A DNA stretch of 64,000 bases, taken from assembly GCF_014681765.1 (NCBI RefSeq), contig NZ_CP061498.1, positions 62,001 to 126,000 of the forward strand, read 5' to 3'. This stretch comes from Roseicitreum antarcticum. Lineage in GTDB: Bacteria > Pseudomonadota > Alphaproteobacteria > Rhodobacterales > Rhodobacteraceae. Made by a program: the position numbers and the translations under genes. Below the pieces are notes generated by a model, which was not told the DNA's origin, made no database searches, and saw only the letters and a program-made list of their open reading frames with translations. Below, in pieces: positions 33,126 through 42,413 of this stretch. Each line of letters opens with the position of its first letter. Position 1 is the first letter of the stretch.

Positions 33126-33331
33126 GGCGCGATTGGTTCGCGCAGACTGGTGATCGCTGCTGCGCCCAACGTGGGTGCCGGTCGAGACCTGGTGCCTCAC
33201 GGAGGCCTTCGCTTCGGGTTGGCCCGATGGTACGTCACACGCTGCGCTGGCAGACATCGTCAATGCAAGTCGCAAAAGGATCTGGAGCCGACAGATGGTG
33301 TCGAGGGCGGCTGGTCCGCCCCCGGCAAGCG

Positions 33332-34906
33332 TTATTGCGCCACGTTGACCCAACGCAGCATGAAGAAGTTGTCCGGGCGCTGCACCAGGTCAATCCCGTC
33401 ACGTGCGGCCCAAACCAGCGGTTCAGTGTAAAGTGGAATATAGGCGACGCGATCCTGCAAGATGCCGGCAACTTCGTCGAGCATGGCGTTGCGGGTTTGC
33501 GGATCCAGTTCTTGCTGGATCATGGGCAGCAGTTCGTCGACGCGGGCATCAGAGAAGCCACCGAAATTCCATGTACCCACTGACCCATCTGGCGTGGCTG
33601 CCAGAAAGCGGATCGGGTGTTCAGCATCAAAGGTACCCGGCGACCATCCTAGCAGGAACATGTCAAAATTGCCCTCGCGCAGCTCGCCCCAATAGTTGCG
33701 CACCGGCATGGTTTCCGGCTGCGCGTTCAGACCGACCTGCTGCAACATGCCGGTCACGGCCTGACAGAGGGCTTCGTCATTCAGATAGCGATCATTAGTG
33801 CAGCGCAGCCCGAAGCTGAAACCATCCGCTTGGCCCGCTTCGGCCATAAGCGCGCGGGCGGTATCAGGCTCGTGGGCGGGGCGGTCAGCGTGGGCCGCCG
33901 ACCAGCCTGACAGCCCCTCGGGCAGAAGCTGACTGGCCGGTTCGGCCATGCCTGACATCAGCACCTGATTGATTGCCAGTACGTCGATGGCATGGGCGGC
34001 CGCACGGCGCACCAATGGATCTGCAAAGGGGTTGCCGTCGGTACCGGCCGCACCCGACCAAAGCGCATCGGCGGTGTGGTTGAAGCCCAGCATGATGACG
34101 CGGGTTTCCAGCCCCTCGAAGGTGCGGATGCCTTCGGTCTCACGCAGCCGGGCGACATCGCGCACTGCAACCTGAGACAGCATATCGATTTCACCGGATA
34201 GAAGCGCGGCAAGACCAGTGGCCGCGTTTTCGATTGGGTTGAAGACGGCCTCGGTCAGGTTGTGGGTGGCTGTGTCCCACCAGTCCGGGTTCGGTATCAG
34301 CCGGATTTCCACGCCAGTTTCGCGCGCGGTCAGGATGAAAGGTCCGCTGCCATTGGTGTTGCGGGTGGTGTACTTTTCTTCATCGCGGGCGGGCACTTCG
34401 GCGCCATTGGCCTCGGCCCAGCCGCGATCCAGGATCAAGAAGTTGGCGATGCTGTCGGGAAACAACGGGTTCGGTGCGGCGGTGACAAAATCCACTGTGA
34501 AGTCGTCCACCACCCGCACATCGGTGACCGGGGCGAACCATGAGCGGACATCGGATTGCTCTGCAATTGCCCGCTCATAGGAGAACAGCACGTCATCGGC
34601 GGTAAAGTCTTCGCCGCCATGGAAGCGCACACCCTCGCGCAGGTGAAAGCGCCAGCCGGGCTCGTCCGTCAGTGGCTCCCATGAGGTGGCCAGCGACGGC
34701 TCTATCGCCATGTCCGCGTTTCGGCGAACCAACCCTTCGTAGATGTTGTTCAGAAACGAGGTGACCGGCGCGACATTTGCTGCATGCGGGTCCATTGTCT
34801 GCGGATCTGTAGTGCTGGCCCAACGGAAGGTTTCCGCCTGTGCGGCGATGGTCATAGATGCGGCGACGAGCATGGTCGAGGCGGCAAGCATGGCGGTTCT
34901 TTTCAT
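33332..34906 (-). CDS. ABC transporter substrate-binding protein, family 5 (peptide/opine type)
   Basis: A 524-residue periplasmic protein. A signal peptide (MKRTAMLAASTMLVAASMTI, cleaved after AQA) is followed by the SBP_bac_5 signature LATSWEPLTDEPGWRFHLREGVRFHGGEDFTADDVLFSYERAI, then NGSGPFILTARETGVEIRLIPNPDWWD and LVRRAAAHAIDVLAINQVL. It binds oligopeptides, dipeptides, opines or glycosides. The start at 34906 follows GGAG. No permease or ATPase gene lies beside it, so it is an orphan component or its operon was broken; the ABC ATPase fragment at 38.4 kb belongs to the sugar type instead. Confidence 0.9.
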   Translation of the reverse strand: MKRTAMLAASTMLVAASMTIAAQAETFRWASTTDPQTMDPHAANVAPVTSFLNNIYEGLVRRNADMAIEPSLATSWEPLTDEPGWRFHLREGVRFHGGEDFTADDVLFSYERAIAEQSDVRSWFAPVTDVRVVDDFTVDFVTAAPNPLFPDSIANFLILDRGWAEANGAEVPARDEEKYTTRNTNGSGPFILTARETGVEIRLIPNPDWWDTATHNLTEAVFNPIENAATGLAALLSGEIDMLSQVAVRDVARLRETEGIRTFEGLETRVIMLGFNHTADALWSGAAGTDGNPFADPLVRRAAAHAIDVLAINQVLMSGMAEPASQLLPEGLSGWSAAHADRPAHEPDTARALMAEAGQADGFSFGLRCTNDRYLNDEALCQAVTGMLQQVGLNAQPETMPVRNYWGELREGNFDMFLLGWSPGTFDAEHPIRFLAATPDGSVGTWNFGGFSDARVDELLPMIQQELDPQTRNAMLDEVAGILQDRVAYIPLYTEPLVWAARDGIDLVQRPDNFFMLRWVNVAQ

Positions 34907-35008
34907 TGGGGGCTCCAATTGGCTGTGGTTCGGAAATACCAGAACAATCATTTCAATAAATGGTGCACCGTGCAAGGGGCTTGCTGCCATGGCGTCATCC
35001 GCTGAGTT

Positions 35009-36298
35009 TTAGCAACCCATCATCGCTTCCAGTGCAAGGGCGCTGGTGAATGGCCCCAGATCAGCGGCAACCAGACGATTGTTGTCAAACGTCACACGGG
35101 CGATCTGGCTCCAATCTGCCGATGGTAGCAAAAGCTCAGGCCCTGTGCCGCAATTGCGCAGACCGCCTGTGATGAAACCCTCGCCGATGCGGTGGTTGCT
35201 GACCCCGCCAATCCGCGCCAGCGGCTCGAACCGATCACCCCGCAGTCCGACAAGCACCAGACGCCGGGCCAGGTGGGGCATTTCCACATACGCGATTTCG
35301 GGCCTGCCATCGCCGGTGAAATCGGCAATCCCGGCAGGGGCAAGCCAGCGAAAGCGGGTGCCGATGAAGTCACCCGCCGCCCGAAGGACCATACCATGCG
35401 TCCCGTCGGTTTCCCGCAAAACCGCCCATGCCGTCAGGCGCGCGCCCAGGCTTTGGTCACTTTCCACGGCAACAATCTCGGGTATTTCGTCGCCGTCGAT
35501 ATCCCACAGGCGTGGGGCGATATCCTCGAACACGCGGGCTTCTGGCAGAACGAGCCTCAGGGTGGTTCCGCCCGCGATTGTCACCTCAAGCGCACCGAAC
35601 CCGCGCAGGTCGCCCAGCACGTTGTGCGCATAGCGGTCGGTGGGCTGGGCGTAACGGGCCGAGATCGGTGCGACAGGGTCTGCAATCGCGGATCCTGCGA
35701 GGCCGCATATAACGACAAACGCGGCTGTGAAGGCCCGGATCATCCAGCTCATGCGCTGCAGGCGCGGGACGGCCTCAATCTGCGCATCTACATCAATGGG
35801 CGTTTCGCTGAGTACCTCACAATCGCGATCCTGATGGCCCGCGCGCCGGGCCGCAAGCGCTTCGTCGCGCGCCCGTACAAGTGTCGCGATCTGTGGGCGG
35901 AGCAGGCGCACCATGGTCGTCAGCCAGCGGTTGGTCGGCCAACTGGGCCAGACGTGATCGACCGCGGGCCAGTCGCGCCCCGTCGCATCAAGCACCGGGG
36001 CATATCCCAGTGTCATGCCCTTGGCCCGCAGGAACAGATGAAAAGGTCGGTGCTCATCTTCGCGACGGGCAAAGCAATAGTATTTGGAAGGCGTTTCACG
36101 GCTATAGGCATCGCCTTGCGGGAAATGTGTCAGCCGGACGAATTGACCCTGACCTTTCAACACCTTTCCGATCAGGTTCAGATTGACCTTGCGCAGGACA
36201 CGGATGCATTCGCGGATCTCCTCGCCTGCGGCTGGCATCGCCCGCAACTCCTGTCGCGGCTGCGCTATCAGGTCAGAGGCAGAAGTTTCACTGGGCAT
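35009..36298 (-). CDS. In-frame fusion: DUF6969-like domain plus secreted VCBS/FG-GAP protein
   Basis: One 429-residue open frame with two parts. Residues 1-180 (MPSETSASDLIAQ, CIRVLRKVNLNLIGKVLKGQGQFVRLTHFPQGDAYS) form a cytosolic-type domain resembling DUF6969. Residues 183-429 start MSWMIRAFTAAFVVICGLAG, a full signal peptide, followed by VCBS-like repeats with LWDIDGDEIPEIVAVE and IADFTGDGRPEIAYVE calcium loops. Normally these would be two genes; here no stop separates them, and the only good ribosome site (AAGGAA) precedes 36298. An internal start at 35752 could yield the secreted part alone. Either a natural readthrough fusion or loss of the first gene's stop. Confidence 0.7.
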   Translation of the reverse strand: MPSETSASDLIAQPRQELRAMPAAGEEIRECIRVLRKVNLNLIGKVLKGQGQFVRLTHFPQGDAYSRETPSKYYCFARREDEHRPFHLFLRAKGMTLGYAPVLDATGRDWPAVDHVWPSWPTNRWLTTMVRLLRPQIATLVRARDEALAARRAGHQDRDCEVLSETPIDVDAQIEAVPRLQRMSWMIRAFTAAFVVICGLAGSAIADPVAPISARYAQPTDRYAHNVLGDLRGFGALEVTIAGGTTLRLVLPEARVFEDIAPRLWDIDGDEIPEIVAVESDQSLGARLTAWAVLRETDGTHGMVLRAAGDFIGTRFRWLAPAGIADFTGDGRPEIAYVEMPHLARRLVLVGLRGDRFEPLARIGGVSNHRIGEGFITGGLRNCGTGPELLLPSADWSQIARVTFDNNRLVAADLGPFTSALALEAMMGC

Positions 36299-36667
36299 TG
36301 GGGATTCCTTCAAGCAAATCTGATGGGTGAGGGTAGCAAGCGGCTCCCACCAAGGCACGCCAACATGGCGATCAGGGCGACCGAGCCGACCTGGCAGACC
36401 GCAGCACAGTAGATGCCCCATCGGGCGAACCCCTCTGACCTTCGAGCGGTTGCGCGAGGCGGGCGAAGTTCAGGACGCTGGAGTCATCGTGACCTCGACA
36501 CCCGGCAGCCGTCCGTCCAGGATCGTTCGACAATCGCTGAAGGGCGCGACGTGGGTGCTGCGCATGCACGTGATGCGCAGGGCCGCGACGTGCCACACGA
36601 CATTCCTTCTGCATTCGCCTTCCACGCGTTTCAGCCAGAGGGTTTCTGGATGCTGGGGCAGCGACAC
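36299..36667. other. Gap, possibly a gene remnant
   Basis: A plus-strand frame (about 36420-36671) reads LTFERLREAGEVQDAGVIVTSTPGSRPSRIVRQSLKGATWV. It looks protein-like but has no recognised family and no ribosome site. The promoter for the fused gene at 36298 should lie here on the minus strand. Confidence 0.35.
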
Positions 36668-37354
36668 TTAGCCCTCAGCCAGCAGCGCGGGCAGTGCATC
36701 CAGATCGTGCAAGACATGCGCAGGGCGGCCAAAAAGCCGGTCAATTGGCGCGCCCTCGCGGTTGATCCAGATCGCATGAAATCCGAACGCGGCCGCCGCG
36801 CAGGCGTCCCAGCAGTTTGAAGAGACAAAGGCGACCTCGGCGGGCATCGTGCCAAATTGCCTGCCTACCAGTTCGTAAACAGATCGGTGCGGCTTGAACA
36901 CTCCGACATCCTCAACCGACAAGATGGCATCGAACAGGGGTGAAATCCCTGCAGAACGGGCGGCCGCATCCAGCATCTGTGGTGCGCCGTTCGACAGGAT
37001 TGCCAATTGCAAACCTTGTCCCTTCAGCGCATCCAGCACGCCGGGTACCTCGGGGAAAGCGGCAAGCTCATGGTATAGGTCCAGCAGTCGCCCTCGTAGC
37101 GCCGGATCATTCAACCCCTCTGCCTCCAGTGCCCAATCGAGCGCATCTTGCGTGACCTGCCAGAAATCCACATGCGTCACAGCAACGGCGCGCAGCCATG
37201 TGTATTCCAGTTGCTTGCGCCGCCAATGTGCCGATAGGGAAGGCCAGCGGGCGGCCCAGCCTTCGGCCCCCGGCTCTTTTGCCGCCGCGCGCGCGGCGGC
37301 GGCAACGTCAAAAAGGGTACCGTAGGCATCGAAGACGCATAGTCGGATCGGCAT
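36668..37354 (-). CDS. Haloacid dehalogenase type II
   Basis: A 228-residue HAD hydrolase. The nucleophile Asp is in LCVFDAYGTLFD, Ser in LAILSNGAPQML, Lys in VFKPHRSVYELV, and the type II signature VAFVSSNCWDACAAAAFGFHAIWINR is intact. L-2-haloacid dehalogenases convert 2-haloacids to 2-hydroxyacids by an ester intermediate. The start at 37354 (MPIRLCVF) has GGAG upstream. It is divergent from a TetR gene, which probably regulates it. Confidence 0.9.
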   Translation of the reverse strand: MPIRLCVFDAYGTLFDVAAAARAAAKEPGAEGWAARWPSLSAHWRRKQLEYTWLRAVAVTHVDFWQVTQDALDWALEAEGLNDPALRGRLLDLYHELAAFPEVPGVLDALKGQGLQLAILSNGAPQMLDAAARSAGISPLFDAILSVEDVGVFKPHRSVYELVGRQFGTMPAEVAFVSSNCWDACAAAAFGFHAIWINREGAPIDRLFGRPAHVLHDLDALPALLAEG

Positions 37355-37510
37355 GAAGCTCACTCCTTGGGTCAAAGTCCTTTCCGAGCAGGTTTCGCAA
37401 CCCCTCGCGTCCAGGGGCTGTGAAATCTGTGGGTATCAGCGGCGGCACCCATTCCAGAACAAACGTTTCATATGTTGATCGATTGCGCAATTCAGTATAT
37501 TTGCAGAACG

Positions 37511-38134
37511 ATGAGTTCAGAAACCGCCGGTCAACTTTCTCAGAGTCGCCCACGCGGACGCCCGCGTGGGTTTGAACTTGCGGAGGCACTTGAGGCCGCG
37601 ATGAGAGTTTTCTGGGCCGAAGGGTACGACGCAGCCCCAGTCGATCGGCTTGCCCAGGAAACCGGCATGCCGCGCGCGACGCTGTATCAGATCTACGGCG
37701 ACAAGGAGGGGCTGTTTCTGGCAGCCGTCGAGCACTATGCCAAGACACGGTCGGCACGGGTCGGGGTGGCACTGGGGCCAACCGGGGCGCTGCGCGATGA
37801 CCTTGTGTCGTTCTTTTCGGCGGTCGTCGACCTTGGCACGTCTGAGCCCAAGGCCCGCGGGTGTCTGATTTCGTGCGTATTGGCCGATGCGGCGGGCACT
37901 AACCCGCGCTTTCGTGTCGAGCTCGAACACCGCTTCCTGGCTTTGGAAACGCGCATTCGCGACCGGCTTTTAGTCGCAGATCCTCAAGACGGCGACATTC
38001 CGGCCCGCGCCGTGGTGATCGCCTCGATCGCGCGGGGCCTGATGCTGCGCGCTCGCGCCGGGGCTGGCCGTGATCTCCTCGAAAAGGCCGCTGCCGAGGC
38101 TGTGCGGCTGCTCGCCCGCACTGAAGTTCATTGA
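37511..38134 (+). CDS. TetR-family regulator (divergent from the dehalogenase)
   Basis: A 207-residue regulator. The N-terminal HTH reads RPRGRPRGFELAEALEAAMRVFWAEGYDAAPVDRLAQETGMPRATLYQIYGDKEGLFLAAVEHY; the C-terminal domain is of the TetR_C_11/AcrR-like kind with RGCLISCVLADAA. The start at 37511 (MSSETAG) is preferred; an in-frame ATG at 37472 would place the promoter-like AT-rich stretch inside the coding sequence. The 156-base divergent gap with the dehalogenase gene is the likely operator region. Confidence 0.87.
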   Translation: MSSETAGQLSQSRPRGRPRGFELAEALEAAMRVFWAEGYDAAPVDRLAQETGMPRATLYQIYGDKEGLFLAAVEHYAKTRSARVGVALGPTGALRDDLVSFFSAVVDLGTSEPKARGCLISCVLADAAGTNPRFRVELEHRFLALETRIRDRLLVADPQDGDIPARAVVIASIARGLMLRARAGAGRDLLEKAAAEAVRLLARTEVH

Positions 38135-38817
38135 CCATAGCGTGATGCCTGTCGCGTGAGAACCTGCCACAGGTTCTTGCAGCGGAACTGGCGCCGGATT
38201 TCTTGAGAGATCTGACACTGCGCTTGGACTGCGCGGTCGTATCATTGTATTGGGGTGTCGAGCCTTTTGGGTGCCGTGGGATCTGTTGTCGCCAAAGTCC
38301 GAAGCGCGCCCTGCGAGAACGCAGGAATCGCAGATCTCCTTGTTGGCCTGACAGAGGCCCGCAGGTGCTGGGGGCAGGCCAACGGCGTGCGTCAGATCAT
38401 TGAACGGCTGCGGGAACAGGAACTGACTGTATTGGATATGAGCCAGAAGCTTGAGCACGTATTCAGGCGCGCAGATTCGGTTGTCGTGATGCATCACGGA
38501 CAGGTGGCCGCGCACCTGCGCAAGGATGACGTCACGCGTCAGGAAATTGTTGGCTGCATCATGGGAACGCGGATGAACACATAGGACCGAAGCAGGCATT
38601 GTGCCTTCGCCCCCATTCGGGCGTGTGGGCGCAGCCATCGCTTTGGTCCGGTCCAAGAAGCTATCACCGCTCCTTGCCGATGTGACACCTACAGCGAGGA
38701 CGGTGGGCCCCTTTAGAGGCGGCCCGCAACGCTTCGCGGCAGCGGCGTGCGTCCTGACGCCGATCGGGTGCATTCTGGGCCCTTGCAAACCAAAGGCAAA
38801 CCTGAACATCTGGCGCC
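38135..38817. other. Gap with ABC ATPase fragment and small hairpin
   Basis: A perfect hairpin (GAACCTG, CCA, CAGGTTC) occurs near 38160-38177, just after the TetR stop, without a T-run. Beyond it only the ATPase fragment is recognisable. The promoter for the transporter pair should lie before 38818. Confidence 0.4.
38375..38584 (+). pseudogene. C-terminal fragment of a sugar ABC transporter ATPase
   Basis: About 66 residues read IIERLREQELTVLDMSQKLEHVFRRADSVVVMHHGQVAAHLRKDDVTRQEIVGCIMG, the tail of ribose/xylose-type ABC ATPases (normally ISHxLEHVFxVADRIVVLRxGRxV). Walker A, Walker B and the signature are missing, so it is a remnant of a deleted transporter. Confidence 0.65.
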
Positions 38818-39306
38818 ATGCATCTTGATAAGGCAAAGCCCAGCACCCTGCGGATCGTGCAAATTCATGCACTTGCTTTCCTTTCGGGGGGCCTTCTTTC
38901 TTTTATGCTGCTGGCAAACGGCGCTCTGGCTGAATACACATCCCCGGCTTTTGCATCCTGGGGTGCGCATGCAACCGGCTCGATGACGGCGCTGGGCATA
39001 TTGCTGCTGGCGGCCACGCGGCGCAAGCAGAACTGGGTCGGTGGCGCACCAGTCTGGGCGTTCTCGGGCGGGCTGTTTGGCGCGCTGATCGTCACCGTGA
39101 CCGCGATTGCGATGAACTCGGATCTGTCACTGGCCGGAACACTGGCGATGGGGCTCGCGGGGCAGGCATTGTTCGGGCTGGTGGCTGACCGGCTGGGCAT
39201 GTTCGGGCTGCCGGTTCGTAGACCAAAATGGCAAGATATCGCGGCGCTGGCGCTGGTGTTTGCGGGAAGCGTTGCCATCATCCTGTCGGTGTCGAACCCG
39301 ACATGA
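38818..39306 (+). CDS. DMT-type transporter subunit (YdcZ/DUF606), first of pair
   Basis: A 162-residue membrane protein with about five hydrophobic segments; ALAFLSGGLLSFMLLANGALAEYTSPAFASWGAHATGS and the Trp-rich loop VGGAPVWAFSGGLFGALIV fit the YdcZ/DUF606 family of half-size drug/metabolite transporters. Its TGA overlaps the ATG of the second subunit (ATGA), and the pair probably forms a heterodimer. The ribosome site is weak, so the start is less certain. Confidence 0.8.
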   Translation: MHLDKAKPSTLRIVQIHALAFLSGGLLSFMLLANGALAEYTSPAFASWGAHATGSMTALGILLLAATRRKQNWVGGAPVWAFSGGLFGALIVTVTAIAMNSDLSLAGTLAMGLAGQALFGLVADRLGMFGLPVRRPKWQDIAALALVFAGSVAIILSVSNPT

Positions 39307-39734
39307 TCTATTTCATTTCTCTTGCTGTGTTGGGCGGCATCATGATCAGTCTGTCGCGGCAATTGAATGGCAGATTGTCGATGTCGACCGGCGCCATGAT
39401 GGCATCGTTCTGGAACCATGTTGTCGGGTTCTTGGTGTTGACGGCACTTGGGATTGGCGGGGCCTTTGTGTTCCAGACTGACCTTGGAACAGTGCCGCTG
39501 TGGGCATGGCTGGGCGGGCCAGTCGGTGTGATTTTCATTGCCGCAGGAAGTTGGCTGATCGTGCGGATCGGCGCCACTGCCACCGCCCTTATGGTAATTT
39601 CCGGTCAGATGGTGGGCGGGGTCGTGCTGGACATGATGCGCGGCACCGAGCGTAGCCTTTTGCTGGATGGGCTTGGGATCGCATTGATGCTTGCAGGGGT
39701 GACATTGTCCGTGCTGCGCAAGCAAAACGACTGA
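39303..39734 (+). CDS. DMT-type transporter subunit (YdcZ/DUF606), second of pair
   Basis: A 143-residue membrane protein with about five hydrophobic segments: MIYFISLAVLGGIMISLSRQLNGRLSMSTGAMMASFWNHVVGFLVL and LWAWLGGPVGVIFIAAGSWLI match YdcZ proteins. It is translationally coupled to the first subunit by a four-base overlap. Substrate unknown. Confidence 0.85.
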   Translation: MIYFISLAVLGGIMISLSRQLNGRLSMSTGAMMASFWNHVVGFLVLTALGIGGAFVFQTDLGTVPLWAWLGGPVGVIFIAAGSWLIVRIGATATALMVISGQMVGGVVLDMMRGTERSLLLDGLGIALMLAGVTLSVLRKQND

Positions 39735-40207
39735 AACCGTAGTCAGAAGTGATCGAGGTGGTGGCAAATGCCGAACCATGTCCGGGATGCGCGACACGCT
39801 GATTAATTTGCTTGACACGTCAGACCCGCGGCTTATCCCCAAACCCAGGTGGCCTGCTGCCTTGCCCGACACCCCAGAAATTGCGGTCACCGACCGCGGC
39901 ATTTGATGCAGGGTAGCGTTGGTGTTTTGTCGGCGGTGGGTTGGCTCCCCCGCGCCGGACGACCTTCGGCTGGCCGAATTGCTGGTTGGCCGCAGCTCCG
40001 AACTGCCAGGTGGGCCGGTCGAAATGTTCTGGCCCGGGGTGTCAGGGACGCATTTCTTGCTAGACCTGGAAAACACGCTGGTCGTAGTGTTCCTGAGCCA
40101 TGCGCCGGCATATCGCACCCAACCTCGGATCGACGTGCATAACGCCGTCTATGCTGGGTTGAACACGGTTGGAGGGTCGTCATGGAAAAGACGCAAGGGA
40201 GGTTCGG
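39735..40207. other. Gap with serine-hydrolase fragment
   Basis: Besides the fragment at 39950-40165 nothing is recognised. The end carries GGGAGG, the ribosome site of the acyl-CoA synthetase. Confidence 0.4.
39950..40165 (+). pseudogene. C-terminal fragment of a serine hydrolase (beta-lactamase class C-like)
   Basis: The frame reads VEMFWPGVSGTHFLLDLENTLVVVFLSHAP and RTQPRIDVHNAVYAGL, which matches the C-terminal G-G-x-GTxF-x-DPE motif and terminal helix of EstB-type beta-lactamase-family hydrolases. The catalytic SxxK and YxN regions are absent. It is a remnant. Confidence 0.65.
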
Positions 40208-41851
40208 ATGAACAGGCAGGCATCCATCTATGACGCGAATCTCGATATCTGCGGGGCGAATTATGAACCGCTTACTCCGCTCAGCTTTATCGAGCGGACA
40301 GCGGCGGTCTTCCCCGACCGCCTTGCTGTCGTGCACGGGCCCGTGCGCAGAAACTGGGCTGAAACCTACGCACGTACACGCAGGCTGGCCAGTGCCCTGA
40401 GCAAACGCGGGATCGGCAAGAACGATACGGTGGCGATTGTGGCCAGCAATATCCCCGAAATGTTCGAGGCGCATTTCGGCGTGCCAATGGCCGGTGCGGT
40501 GCTCAACACCATCAACACCCGGCTGGACGCCGAGGCGATTGCCTTCATTCTCGATCACGGTGAAGCCAGGACCGTTCTGGTCGATGCCGAATTTGCCGCA
40601 GTGGTAAAGGCCGCGCTGGAATTGTCACATATTCCAGATCGCCTTGTCGTCGATATTGAGGATCCGACTTTCCCAAGTGACATGCGGATCGGCGCCCTGA
40701 CGTTTGACGAACTCCTGTCGGAAGGCGACGCTGAGTTCGCAGGCCTGTGGCCTACTGACGAATGGGACGCGCTGTCCCTGAATTATACCTCGGGCACCAC
40801 CGGCAACCCGAAAGGCGTCGTCTATCATCATCGAGGGGCGCATCTGAACGCATTGGCGCAGGTCCAGTCATGGGACATGCCCCGGCATTCCGTCTACCTG
40901 TGGACCTTGCCGATGTTCCATTGCAATGGGTGGTGTTTCCCTTGGGCCATTGCGGCCAATGCCGGGACCGCTGTTTGCATGCGCCATGTGCGCGCCGAGC
41001 AGGTGTTCGACCTGATCGCGGACGAAAAGGTGACCCATTTCTGCGGCGCGCCCATCGTACTCAACATGTTGACACAGAGGGCCGACCTCAAACGGTTCAC
41101 GCACGCGGTCAAGGTCATGACGGCCGGCGCTTCCCCGCCCTCGGCTGTCATTGCTGCGATGGAGGGCATGGGGATCGAGGTTACCCATGTCTACGGTCTG
41201 ACCGAGGTTTATGGGCCTGCGGTCGTCTGCGCATGGAAGCCCGAATGGGACGCATTGCCCGCCGACCAGCGAGCCCGGCTGAAGGCGCGGCAAGGGGTTG
41301 CGAATGGCGCGCTGGCCGGGCTGATGGTCGCAGACCCCGAGACCCTGCACGCCGTGCCTGCCGATGGCCTGACGATTGGCGAGATATTCCTGCGCGGCAA
41401 TAACGTGATGCGTGGTTATCTGAAAAACCCCGCCGCCACGGTCGCCGCGTTCAGGCGTGGCTGGTTTGCCTCGGGCGATCTTGGGGTGATGCATCCCGAT
41501 GGCTATGTGGAACTGAAAGACCGTCTCAAGGACATTATCATCTCGGGCGGGGAGAATATCTCTTCGGTCGAGGTGGAGGATGTGCTCTATCGTCATCCCG
41601 CGATCTTGGAAGCTGCCGTGGTCGCGCGTCCCGATCCCAAATGGGGCGAAACGCCCTGCGCATTCGTAGCCGTCAAACCCGGACAGCTAGAGAATGCGCA
41701 GGACATCATCGACTTCTGCCGCGGTCACATGGCGCATTTCAAGGCTCCCAAAACAGTCATATTCGGTGATCTGCCCAAGACCTCTACGGGCAAGATCCAG
41801 AAATTCGTTTTGCGCGAAAAGGCAAAAGATCTTGGTTCGGGGCTTCTGTAG
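40208..41851 (+). CDS. Acyl-CoA synthetase (AMP-forming)
   Basis: A 547-residue ANL-superfamily ligase. P-loop LNYTSGTTGNPKGVVYHHRG, A5 VYGLTEVYGP, A7 WFASGDLGVMHPDGYVELKDRLKDIIISGGENISSVEVEDVL, and the catalytic lysine motif PKTSTGKIQKFVLR are all present. It activates a carboxylic acid, probably a medium-chain or short branched acid, to its CoA ester. The start at 40208 (MNRQASIYD) follows GGGAGG. No beta-oxidation genes lie beside it. Confidence 0.92.
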   Translation: MNRQASIYDANLDICGANYEPLTPLSFIERTAAVFPDRLAVVHGPVRRNWAETYARTRRLASALSKRGIGKNDTVAIVASNIPEMFEAHFGVPMAGAVLNTINTRLDAEAIAFILDHGEARTVLVDAEFAAVVKAALELSHIPDRLVVDIEDPTFPSDMRIGALTFDELLSEGDAEFAGLWPTDEWDALSLNYTSGTTGNPKGVVYHHRGAHLNALAQVQSWDMPRHSVYLWTLPMFHCNGWCFPWAIAANAGTAVCMRHVRAEQVFDLIADEKVTHFCGAPIVLNMLTQRADLKRFTHAVKVMTAGASPPSAVIAAMEGMGIEVTHVYGLTEVYGPAVVCAWKPEWDALPADQRARLKARQGVANGALAGLMVADPETLHAVPADGLTIGEIFLRGNNVMRGYLKNPAATVAAFRRGWFASGDLGVMHPDGYVELKDRLKDIIISGGENISSVEVEDVLYRHPAILEAAVVARPDPKWGETPCAFVAVKPGQLENAQDIIDFCRGHMAHFKAPKTVIFGDLPKTSTGKIQKFVLREKAKDLGSGLL

Positions 41852-42103
41852 CCGGACCGTCGCAGTCGGATGATGTTGCGAGTGCCGTCATCGAGCGCGG
41901 CCCCGATCTCGTCATTATATTCCATTGCGCCACAGCAGGCGCGTGCGGTGCGATAAGCGCAAACCTGATCAGGGCCGCTTCCGTGGGCATGGGGCGTATC
42001 GGCAACGCTTGGCGCGCCCCTGATCCAAAGCCAGAAGCTGGGTTGCCGTTCAGGGGTGACGTGGGGCGCAACGCCCTGAAGGCGTTGCGCCCCACGGGCA
42101 CGA
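41852..42103. other. Gap with long hairpin
   Basis: No gene seen. The 15-bp perfect hairpin at 42061-42095 occupies its end, between the convergent acyl-CoA synthetase and the truncated pirin. Confidence 0.4.
42061..42095. repeat. Perfect 15-bp inverted repeat, 5-base loop
   Basis: GTGGGGCGCAACGCC, loop CTGAA, GGCGTTGCGCCCCAC. There is no T-tract on either side. It lies at the 3' ends of two convergent genes and could act as a bidirectional Rho-assisted terminator or mRNA stabiliser, or be a REP/IS end at the pirin truncation point. Confidence 0.85.
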
Positions 42104-42373
42104 TCAAGGGGCATGCTGGTAGCTGGTTTTGGCCGCCCTGAGTGTGATATGGGGATGGGGGCGTACGCCGATCCCGCCCTCGGTGATGAATTCGGCTGGC
42201 CCCATCTGGTCGAAGAAATTGAAGGGCCCGACCATCTGCCGCCGCGCTGAGGGCAGGGCGCGCCGCACTTCGAACCCACCGATGTCACGGGCGCGCGGGA
42301 TGATCAGTGTCTTGATGCTGTCAAGATTGCCGGCGGATGAGCAATCCGGCGCGATTGCGGGGTTCCACCTCAT
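42104..42373 (-). pseudogene. Truncated pirin
   Basis: About 89 residues: the N-terminal pirin signature LIIPRARDIGGFEVRRALPSARRQMVGPFNFFDQMGPAEFITEGGIGVRPHPHITL is intact, including the HPH iron-ligand segment, then similarity stops and a short tail ends in TGA. Pirins are about 230-300 residues, so two thirds of the protein are missing. The remaining His and Glu iron ligands are lost. Confidence 0.78.
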
Positions 42374-42413
42374 GCGGCTACTCCTTATGTGTCGTGGGCT
42401 GCGTGGGGCAAGT

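Noticed and set aside
35192-36412. 406-codon plus-strand frame opposite the DUF6969-VCBS gene
   Set aside because: No motif or ribosome site; the minus-strand product has a signal peptide and VCBS calcium loops.
38865-40118. 417-codon open frame on the minus strand across the YdcZ pair
   Set aside because: Antisense to two membrane genes with clear family motifs; the composition (many Ser, Pro, His) is that of a shadow frame.
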